NCBI GenBank assembly: GCA_016801885.1
Contig: CM028892.1
Coordinates: forward strand, 6,394,114-6,458,113
DNA length: 64,000 bases
From: Toxotes chatareus
Lineage: Eukaryota; Chordata; Actinopteri; Toxotidae
Direction: 5' to 3'
This document shows positions 1-8,373 of this stretch, piece by piece. The translations under genes were made by a program, and so were the position numbers. Every line of letters begins with the position of its first letter. Position 1 is the first letter of the stretch. Below the pieces are notes generated by a model. It was not told the origin of the DNA and ran no database searches. It was given only the letters and a program-made list of their open reading frames with translations.

Positions 1-1509
1 ATTAAAAGTCTGTACTTTTGCTGAGATGACTGTTGCAAAATGCACTGCATGTGGTTCAATTGACTCAAACTTTACAGGAACTTTTAACCTGTTCCTCAGC
101 TATTCAGATGTCAAGCTCGGAAGTGTATTTGTGTTGATTTGAGCTCTTATGAAAAGACATTTTGCAGTTAGACCTTCAAAAAGCAGACTCCCACACCCAC
201 TGAGATTATTGTTTTGTATTCTGTTTGATATCTGGTCACAAAAGCAGCAGCAGAATACAGTGGAAAATAGATAATAGTAATGTTTAGCTGGTTTTGCTGT
301 TGCGTCCTGTGTGAAACCCCTAGCTGGCCTCCGTTTCCCTGAACCTGAAAGCCATTATTAAATGTCATTTTGTTGTTGTCAGGTGATATAGTAATCATTA
401 GAGTGGTGCAAATATGAAGACCCCATGTTCAGCCCCCACACTAAACTGCTGGAATAAGCTACGCTTGCCAGAATTAGACTACAGTGTGTCTCCAGCCTCG
501 CTGACATTTACAGCTGACATTTTTAATATCTGAAAATTCTCCAGCATTTGGACTGAAATAACACAGAAACAGGCTCCAGAAGCCCATTTGAGAGATTGCA
601 TTTTGAGATTTTGCTTGGCTGTAAACCCACACACATTCTCATTTTTTAGGTCTTATGGATCAGATAGGGAAGGATTTCATATATTTTCTCTTTTCTCTGC
701 TTCTACTACCTGCTTGTCCTTTCATCTCCTCCGGTTCCTCTATTCCCTCAGCTTCCACATTTCTTTGCCTTTTATCTCTGTGCTCTCATGTTTGTTGCCG
801 TTCACGTGTGTACAGTATGTGTGTGAACGTGCCGTTTCTAGAACATGCATGTGCCTGTGTGTGTCCATGAGCGTGCACGAGTCGCTGTTGTGTTCACGTT
901 TGGCCGCTTGCCTTGTCATTCTGCTGAGCTGCATATCAAACAGGCTGTGCTTTAGGGGCTGAGTTCGTCTCTAGACACAGACCCTGTCAGTTGTTGGCGG
1001 GGGAGTAATTTCCTGACTCAGAAGTTCCCTCCTGGAAGATTTCCTCTCTTTCTCCTCCTCCTCCTTCTCCTCTTTCATCCCACCATCGTCACAATTCCCA
1101 TTCAACACACAGACTCCCAATCCTATTGACCGCAGCTGGCGAGGCAAACAAGCAAAGTGTGCAGTGGCAGCACAAAGAGACCAGAGCCGAGCCTCTAAAA
1201 GCCGCTTCACCTCATTGGTTGATTGTGTTGTGATGATAAGAGGAAAGATAAGCTATTCTAAACAGGATAATGCTGAAGCAGTCTAAGAGCGACAACATAA
1301 GCAGAGTGTGATTCAGAAGAGGGGGCTTCATGGCCAAGGCTTATGTGGCTTAGACACATAATGAGTATTAGCAGGGGCGGGTGGATGAGGGACTGTTTTC
1401 ATCGTCGCTGTTGCTCGTTATCAAATGTGATGAACTGTGATAACGGTGACAAAAATCAACAAACAAGATATGATGTGGTAATTAACCAGCTTTAAAAGGT
1501 GCTGGTAGG

Positions 1510-1548
1510 CAGGTTTTCTTTATGCATTCTATGCATAAAGAAAACCTG
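1510..1548. repeat. perfect 18-bp inverted repeat with 3-base loop
   Basis: Left arm 1510-1527 (CAGGTTTTCTTTATGCAT) and right arm 1531-1548 are exact reverse complements, separated by TCT. It is too tight for a microRNA precursor and could form a cruciform or RNA hairpin in the intron. Confidence 0.9.
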
Positions 1549-1559
1549 TATACATAGCT

Positions 1560-1582
1560 TTCTGTATACGTTGTATACAGAA
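1560..1582. repeat. perfect 10-bp inverted repeat with 3-base loop
   Basis: Arms 1560-1569 (TTCTGTATAC) and 1573-1582 around GTT. It lies 11 bases after the 18-bp hairpin, and the phrase CTGTATAC is shared by both. Confidence 0.85.
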
Positions 1583-2032
1583 TGGCATGAATAAGACCTG
1601 GGTAATAGGCAGGAACAGTGATAGCTACCATTGCTGAATTCTTGCAAATTTACCAAAGATGATGCTAAAACTCACAAACAAGAATCTTGCTGATTACAGC
1701 AGCAACTACAAAAATTTCCCAAAGCACTGTGGGATATCCCTTTGCTAAATGGGCTTACCAGGAGCTTGATTTGACTCTGAGCATCAGCTTTTTTATTTAG
1801 TTGCTTTTTTTTTTAGTTCTAATTCCTTTATTAGGAACAAACTAATTTGAGTGCAGTCCTACAGTACTTCTCAGGCCTTGAGCTAAATAACTTCTATTTT
1901 TACTCTATTGAAGTTGTTTATCTAAGTTCACTTAATTGACTAATTAGAAGCCAGCAGTGTGGGAGAAGCAAACTTTGGTTCAGATGGATGTTTTCAGTCA
2001 TCAAAAAGTTATGATCATGATAAACAGTTGTG

Positions 2033-2052
2033 CATATGCCCTTGGGCATATG
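2033..2052. repeat. 9-bp inverted repeat
   Basis: CATATGCCC (2033-2041) and GGGCATATG (2044-2052) with a 2-base centre. Confidence 0.85.
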
Positions 2053-2079
2053 TTGTTTTATAACCACAAAGCCTCTGTG

Positions 2080-2097
2080 GTGTGTGTGTGTGTGTGT
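2080..2097. repeat. (GT)9 microsatellite
   Basis: Short GT dinucleotide run. Confidence 0.9.
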
Positions 2098-3622
2098 CCA
2101 CTCCTTAAATAACTTTCTCATTGTTTTCATGAAACATATCCATGTCAGCAGTCCCTCCTTATAATAAGATCTAATTTTCCTGCAGCAAGCAGCTACACCA
2201 TGTCTCATGACAAATGTCTCAGATTACACAAGCCGGTGCATTTCACTGTTACTTAGCAGTGGTACCGGAATCGTGATATTTCATTGCTATCGTTGGTAGT
2301 CATGTCTTTTTGTTCACGAAGGCTTCAAGAGCCCAGAATAGATTGTTACCATATTGTGTGCCATGTGCCGTTCGATGGGTACTTACAATGAAAATACCAC
2401 AGAGCACTGACTAATAAGAAGACCAAGACTAAAAGTGTTTTTACTATTCATGGCAGTGCCATGTCTGCAAAGAGAGAATGTCAACCAGCTTCTTCATTAT
2501 AATCTTTATATGAAGTAGGAACCGTGAATCAAACACAAGATTTTGTAGCCTCAGCTCTCCATGTTTATCAGCTGGTTTACTCAAATTGGACGGATAGAAG
2601 AAATTTTGGATTGCAAAGGTTTCTCTGAATGAATAGGAATAAAAAATTACCTTGGGAAAAAGGCTTAAAATAGAAAAGAGGAATATTTCAAGTTAAAAGG
2701 CAGCAGGTGACATTGTTTAAAATAATTTTACTCAGTGGATCTGACCTCCAAATCTTCTTCCAATCACAAAAAAAACCTGCAGTCACGCAGCTCTCAAATG
2801 CATCATCCCTGAGTCCATGGGCAGTGCTGCTGAAAAGTAGTTTCTTGGGGTGACAGAGGTTATCTGTTAGGTAACAGTCTGGAGGCTACAGCTGTATCAT
2901 GTCTGCAACAAGGATGCTCTCGGGGTGTTTTTTCTTTCATTACGAGTGAATGTCGATTACTGGAATGATAGCCTTGTCTGCTGTAATTGACCCGTAGCTT
3001 CAAATTGATACCATCTGTCTTCATACAGATGTAATGACCTTGTAATAAATCGACAGTTTATTGCATTAACCCTGACTCTGTGTGACAAGTGATGGCTGCC
3101 TGTAGGGAGGTGGGGTCAGAATGGATCAAGGGTCTACCATTCAGTCGCAAGTGTAAAGTTGGACAAGGAACTTACTTGGAAATTAGTTGGTGGTTTTAGC
3201 CTTTGTGGATTCCTGGACGTGATTCCACTTTACACAGCTGCAAGCATGGATGTTGCTTTAAATATAATATCACAGATAAAATGCTAACCATATTATAAAT
3301 AGGAACTATATTCAGTCTCCTCCTGTTTCAGCAGCCTAGCTCTATTTGGTCAGCTGGACTTTCTTTCTCTGAAATGTGTTTAGGTTCTTTTTGCTCAGAA
3401 TTTCACCACTTATTAAAAACTGTGTTATTAATAATTACAGGGATGTAAATGCCAATTCTTTATTACCCAAGACTTTCTGCAAATAAACTTCACAGCTTGA
3501 ACATGTGACCTTCTCTGGCTTGATGCCTTAACAGAAGAACATCTGTTTGTGGGCTGTAACAGCAAAAAGTTTTTGTTATGCTAACAGAAATAAGATGCGT
3601 GTGGGTGTGTTTGTGTCTCCAG

Positions 3623-3772
3623 GGCCAGGACGGACGTTTTGAAGTCCGTGGTCGCCACGGCAAGTCGGTGTTGACCATCAGTGGTGTGAGGCTCTCCGAT
3701 TTGGGTCGCTTTGACTGTGAGGCACTCAGCAGGATCGGAGGCCATCAGAAGAGCATTTTCTGGACATTGAGT
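3623..3772 (+). CDS. ncam2: ncam2 exon: second half of Ig4
   Basis: The exon follows a CAG acceptor (3620-3622) and starts in phase 0 with GQDGRFEVRG. It continues through LSDLGRFDCEALSRIGGHQKS, the F-strand DxGxYxC region of Ig4, whose Cys closes the domain disulfide, and is followed by a perfect GTAAGT donor at 3773-3778. The next exon needs a phase-1 join, so this exon should be 151 nt, but only 150 are present. After HQKS-I the expected NCAM2 ending (LDIE plus one base) is readable one frame over: CTG GAC ATT GAG T at 3760-3772. This places a single missing base in or beside the T-run 3756-3759. Either it is a sequence error or a real frameshift. A weak GTGTAA donor at 3771 would restore frame at the cost of one residue. 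Confidence 0.93.
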
Positions 3773-6193
3773 GTAAGTAACACACACACAGGTGTTCTCA
3801 GTTATTCCTGCTCATTTGACTGCAGTTTACTTTTAACAATGTACTCATTATTGACTCTTTGACACTTTTATTGGCAGCTTGTTAAGGGCATTAAACGCTG
3901 CAAAGTGTAGGTTTTGAAGCGTCACTGCTATGGACAAGTTGCCAGTTAGAGCCATGAAATTAAAAGAAACTCACCTCACTGTAACTGTGGAATTGATCCT
4001 GAACTGATGTAAAAGTACAGACCTAAAGAGCAACTAAGCACTCTGTATTAGCTTGAACGACCCCCTTCATATGCTCAAAAATGCATTTAAACCCACACTC
4101 AAGCCGCCTGCAGTTACTCTAAGACCAGTGATGCTGAGCATGACATTGACTTTTGCCTCAGAGCCATGAAGAACAAGGCAATTTTATAGATTTTTCACAA
4201 GTTTATTTTGGTATACGGTGCAACATTTAATGCTTTTCTTTGGAAAAGGGTAAACAACTACAGACCAAACTCAATTAATACTATTATAAAATGACTGTAC
4301 ATATAATTTCACAAATAAAAAAAACAGGCTTAGTTCAACAAAATTAATGTGACAACATTACAACAGCTGTTACAGCGCAGGAAGGATTTTGAAGCTCAGT
4401 GAGAAGATGTTTTGTCGACCACAGTGCCCTTTAACCTGATTGACTTTCTTACTTTGTCATGTACACAGATGTTGGTCCTTTGACTTTTTGTCAGTTAAGA
4501 GATTTTTATTATTATTTCTTCCTTTGGAAAAACTCCAGCAACTAGTTGTGTAACGCTGTCTGTGTGCAAAATGAATGAGGCTGTTGGAGCCCTGGTCACC
4601 TGATATAACCTCACCCACTCCTCCGCTCTCTGCATAAATATCAGTGGTATCATATCCTTAATGCGAAAATGAAACATACACACATTAAAGCAGCCAAATC
4701 AACAGCCTTGCAAGAGATGTGTGAACTCCATGCAGACATGTGTACAGTTCAAAAGTTCACCCATACTTCTCATAATTCTTTTCACACCATGGCTGTTTTT
4801 CTTTGTGAAGATCCTTATATTATTATAAACAACTCCCCCCACCAACACCCACACCCTCCTTCAAAAGCCCTGCACCGACTATCCCACACACACAGCTTCC
4901 AGAAGGGTTAATTAGTGAGAGGAAATCATGCATCGCCTTTCGTTTCCCCCCACTGACAGCTCCCCTACTTCCCGATGAGCGCACCCATTCCTCAGTGCTG
5001 GTTGTTTGGGGTTATTTGGGGTGGGCTATCCCCTGCCTAATGAGCTCTGAAGCGAAGATCTCCATTTTGGCCTTGGAATGATTAGGTTCATTATGAGAGC
5101 AGCTCGGTTGCCTGAATGAGACCAGTGGAAAATGCATTTTTTGGTAGCAGCGTTTCCACCTTGAAGCTCAGAGGAACAACAAAGAGAGAGGGCAGACAAA
5201 CAAATATATTCAGAGAGACAGCGAGGGGAAAAATGAATACTGTATCTCTGTTGTCATGTGGAAACCAATTTTCTCCTCTTCTGGCTGAGGTGACTTTTGG
5301 GTTCATGGATTCCCTTCAAAACCTGTTTTGCATAGTTCCTGAAAAGTTGACATTTTGGAAAAAGTTTGATGGCATCCTCATGTTAAAAAAAAAAAAAAAA
5401 AAAAAGCATCTCACATGCATGCACCCACTCTCCAACCATGAAGCAAAGTTGCTGTCATTATACTGTAAACTTGTTTTGCTGGAGCCACAGCTGACAGCTT
5501 GCTCTCAGACTTGACTCCCACTCTGCAGAAAGACACAGGCTGTGTGTCTGAGTGTGGCGGGGCTGCGCCAGCCATTGCCACCGAACTAATGAACTCATTT
5601 ACTAAGTCACTGCAGGCTGCAGGGGGATAACATGTCCTCGGCTGTGACAGAGAGCCAGGCATCAATCTCTTTAATGGAATCCTGCAAGCGAGCATAAAAC
5701 AACCATAATGCCTCTCCGACTGAGCTGGGCTGACTGGGCAGAGAGAAATCTGCACGACAGCTCGCCACTTCGATCGTCCATTACTGCCCTTCCTATTTGC
5801 TGGGGCAAATGAGCTTCTGTTTGCATCCTTTATTTTTATTCTTGGGTAGATGATCGTAATGGAGACACCCCCCCGCCTTGCATGAGGTGGCTTGCAGTTT
5901 AAGTTTAAGTTGTTCTTTTTAACATTGCCGTGGGAATTTGGGAAGTATTAATGAAATGCTTTTTCTTATCCCTTGGAGGAATTTGTGGGTTAAGCCTCAG
6001 CAAGTCATTTTTATGTCTTTGATCATCCAATGCAGCTCCACCTTTGATTTGAGTGTTTAATTGGCTGCCACAAATTCCAGACACTCCAGCAGTCACTCTT
6101 TTAGCTATTCAGGTCTTGTTTCAGTGCTAAAAGCTGCTTTACCATACAAATGAGGCAAGAGTGGGAGATAATATCTCTATTTTTTACTCACAG
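3773..6193 (+). other. ncam2: ncam2 intron (Ig4/Ig5 boundary)
   Basis: This 2.4 kb intron runs from the GTAAGT donor to the CAG acceptor at 6191-6193. It contains a 21-base A homopolymer (5385-5405). The unusually stop-poor stretch 5550-5830 has TAAT-type motifs and no obvious repeat, and is described among the findings as possible conserved non-coding DNA. Open frames on both strands around 5116-5755 lack any domain I can name. Confidence 0.8.
5385..5405. repeat. A21 homopolymer
   Basis: Uninterrupted A run of 21 bases. The bases before it do not look like a SINE or LINE body that I can recognise. Confidence 0.9.
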
Positions 6194-6381
6194 ATATACC
6201 AAAGTTCCTGACCAATCACACCATCTATTATTCGTGGGAGGGGAACCCAGTGAACATAAGCTGTGATGTGATGTCCAACCCTCCTGCCACCATGCTGTGG
6301 AGGAGAGAGCGCTTCACCATCTCTGCAGAGGGAACTGCCAACACTCAAGTACACAGTGGAGAGGGGAAGTCCGTGCTGGAG
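6194..6381 (+). CDS. ncam2: ncam2 exon: first half of Ig5
   Basis: The exon starts in phase 1 (two bases complete a codon), then reads IPKFLTNHTIYYSWEGNPVN, ISCDVMSNPPATMLWRRERF and a final KSVLE, ending in phase 0 at GAG before a GTGAGT donor at 6382. It holds the B-strand Cys (ISCDV) and the C-strand Trp (MLWRR) of Ig5, and two sequons, NHT and NIS, at positions also glycosylatable in mammalian NCAM2. The length of 188 nt (2 + 62 codons) is a whole number of codons plus the carried bases. It is strongly recognisable as NCAM2 through YYSWEGNP. Confidence 0.96.
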
Positions 6382-6686
6382 GTGAGTACGAGCCCCGTGA
6401 TCATAGCTGAAACAGTGGTCTTGACCTGTTCACTAGGAATTACAGAACATGAGAGAAGTCTCACACTACTTTCCACTGCCCCATAAAATAACATTAACAT
6501 TAATACTGAAAGTTAATCCTTCTAATCAGTTTCAGAGGCAGATTTCTGCAACCCTGGACAAATAATACAAAGATATATGTTGTATCAATAGAGATGTATA
6601 AGACATGAAATTTATTGAATCCATTTAACTTGTTTGGATCAACTTGTTCATTTGACTTTTTTCAAATTATTATTTACCCGTTCTAG
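6382..6686 (+). other. ncam2: ncam2 short intron within Ig5
   Basis: A 305-base phase-0 intron with a GTGAGT donor and a TTCTAG acceptor (6681-6686) preceded by an AT-rich tract. Nothing else is seen in it. Confidence 0.9.
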
Positions 6687-6783
6687 GTGACCCCTATGTC
6701 AGACAGGGACTTTGGCCGCTACAACTGCACAGCCAGGAACAACATTGGAGTTCGATACCAGGAATTCATTCTGGCCCAGGCAG
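6687..6783 (+). CDS. ncam2: ncam2 exon: second half of Ig5
   Basis: It reads VTPMSDRDFGRYNCTARNNI then GVRYQEFILAQA, from phase 0 to phase 1, before a GTGAGT donor at 6784. DFGRYNCTA is the F-strand with the second Ig5 cysteine; NCT is a conserved sequon. The 97 nt give 32 codons plus one base. Together with the previous exon it makes one complete I-set Ig domain, the last before the fibronectin repeats. Confidence 0.96.
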
Positions 6784-7029
6784 GTGAGTCTGTAGAGCTG
6801 CCACCATTGTGTGGCCCCTTTACCTGAGCTAATGAGATTGGTGACTTAATTTCAAGTCTAGAGCGTGTGCAGTTAGGGACCCCACACCTTTTGAATCGCT
6901 GCTCTCACAGTAACTCGAACCGTCCAACTGCTTTGTAACCCTCTACCTCTCTACTAATGGTAATAGCCTTATTTGCAATTCTCAGGAAGATAAATTCCAC
7001 TACAACTCCCAGCCCCTATTCAGGCTGGC

Positions 7030-7150
7030 CTAATCTCAAATAGTGCCAGCTGATTTACCCTACCCCTTGCTATTTACTGAAGTACCCCCTAATTTACAGT
7101 AGCGCAGGCTAATACACAATAGTGCAGTCCAATTATCTTTAGTGCAGATT
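7030..7150 (+). repeat. degenerate ~21-bp minisatellite-like units
   Basis: Four similar 20-21 base units are visible at 7030-7050, 7089-7108, 7109-7129 and 7130-7150. Each begins CTAAT or CAATT and carries a TAGTGC-type core (TAGCGC in the second). The last three are immediately adjacent, while the first is separated by about 38 bases. This looks like an old tandem array that has drifted. Confidence 0.55.
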
Positions 7151-7837
7151 GAATTGCTCTGGCTAAGGAGAAAAGAAGTGAGCAAAAAGCTGACCTAATA
7201 TGTAGTCTTGCAGAAAACAATGTCTTTTGGAAGTTGTTGTGACACTGTTGTGAATTCTGCAGAAATATACACAGACACACACAGGGAAACACACACACAC
7301 TCACTCATGGTGTTGTAAAAGTTTGAGAAAGTAATTGAGACTTAGAAGCTTCCAGTGGAAGCTGGAAAGACTCATCACTCCTTCGCACACTGTCTTCAAA
7401 TCTAAATCTTGATTAAAAACCAACAGAAATGTGTCTTCCTGAAAATAAGCTTGTAGTGAATCAAACTGTTTTGGTTTAAATAAGGCCACCAGTAAATATG
7501 TGAGTAATGCACTGATGCTTTCAAAGTGAGAAACAATAATAAAAAAGAGCAAATGTGTTGCAGCTGAAACAAGAGCAAGGACAAATGAAAGACGCAGCTG
7601 AGTAATGCACAACCTTACCACAAAATGAGGCGAGTTACTGTGTGTTAAATTGCTTTCAAGTCCTAGAGTTATTATAGCAATAATGTCTATATTTAGTTTG
7701 ATTATGGGGATGACAGGGATGTAAAAGGTAGGAGGCACAGCAAGTATTGTCTGCAGCATTAAAAGTACCTTCATCTTTGGCTAAAAAGTGCATTTAGTGA
7801 TATTATGGTTATTATCGTCCAAATGCCAGTGCATATA

Positions 7838-7891
7838 CAGTGTGATCCAAAAGTCTGAGACCACTTTACTGGTCTTTAGTGGACCTCACTG
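7838..7891. mobile_element. Tc1/mariner-type miniature element (relic)
   Basis: A 54-base unit starts CAGTGTGATCC and ends GGACCTCACTG, with imperfect inverted ends (CAGTG-G-TCCA on both sides) and a TA dinucleotide at each border (7836-7837 and 7892-7893). CAGT ends flanked by a TA duplication are the hallmark of Tc1/mariner insertions. It is too short to encode anything, so it would be a non-autonomous, internally deleted copy. Confidence 0.55.
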
Positions 7892-7914
7892 TATATTTTA
7901 AACTGAAGTCAGGG

Positions 7915-8055
7915 AATATATATCTATAGCTCTAGGGATGGCAGTTTTGGTCTATCTGTCATTCAGCTGATCTGTCCAACACTTAAGGTCCAGACTGAAA
8001 TATCTCATCATCTATTGGATGGATTTCCATAAAATTTCTGACATTAATGTTGATT
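7915..8055. repeat. dispersed teleost repeat relic, copy 1
   Basis: The stretch contains CAGACTGAAATATCTCATCA followed by CTATTGGATGGATTTCCATA and AAATTT. This is a wording I recognise from an abundant fish dispersed repeat. A more diverged copy appears at about 48480-48760. The family name is not assigned. Confidence 0.45.
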
Positions 8056-8199
8056 TTTTTTTCCATTGATCACCCTCTGCTATGTTGCTTTCATTCAAAC
8101 AAGTTTGTGAAATATAATTTTCAGATCCTGAAACTAAGTAAGTGGTTCTGGCAGAGCTGGTGGCGTCCCATGACCAGTGTCATTATTTTGTCTTTTCAG

Positions 8200-8373
8200 A
8201 TGTACCATCGAATCCATACTCAGTGCGTCTGTCAGCTGTCTCCCAGCGCTTGGCGACTGTCACCTTCATGAAGCCCGACTCACATGGTGGCGTGCCCATC
8301 AGCTACTACCTGGTCCAGTACAAGGAGGTGGGCTCACAGGACTGGAGGGACGTCAAGTCACACAGTGTCCAGA
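8200..8373 (+). CDS. ncam2: ncam2 exon: first half of FN3 domain 1
   Basis: It starts in phase 1 and reads (D)VPSNPYSVRLSAVSQRLATV, TFMKPDSHGGVPISYYLVQY, KEVGSQDWRDVKSHSVQ, ending in phase 1 before a GTGAGT donor at 8374. The PxxPY start, the KPDSHGGVPI turn and the YYLVQYKE strand are typical of the first NCAM2 fibronectin III repeat. The length of 174 nt fits phase 1-1. It is a membrane-proximal ectodomain segment. Confidence 0.95.

Larger units (their letters stand above)
1..3622 (+). other. ncam2: ncam2 intron inside the Ig4-coding region (3' part)
   Basis: This is non-coding sequence ending in a CAG acceptor at 3620-3622. It is intron because the following exon starts in mid-Ig4, so its partner exon must lie 5' of the window. 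It contains a polypyrimidine stretch near 1040-1081, two perfect hairpins at 1510-1582, a short palindrome at 2033-2052 and a GT microsatellite at 2080-2097. In NCAM1 the homologous intron hosts the 30-base VASE exon; no such exon could be identified here. Open frames in this stretch (for example 588-962) have no recognisable content. Confidence 0.8.
6784..8199 (+). other. ncam2: ncam2 intron between Ig5 and FN3-1
   Basis: This 1.4 kb phase-1 intron ends at TTTTCAG (8193-8199). It holds a degenerate array of about 21-bp units (7030-7150), a 54-bp Tc1/mariner-like miniature element (7838-7891) and, directly after it, a relic of a dispersed fish repeat (about 7915-8055). A hydrophobic frame on the minus strand at 7301-7774 is judged spurious. 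Confidence 0.85.

Noticed and set aside
1..3622. VASE-like 30-base exon
   Set aside because: No short exon with good splice sites and VASE-like residues could be identified; VASE is a feature of NCAM1.
7301..7774. 157-codon hydrophobic frame on the minus strand
   Set aside because: It lies inside an ncam2 intron beside repeat relics; its hydrophobic content fits AT-rich translation and no family is recognised.
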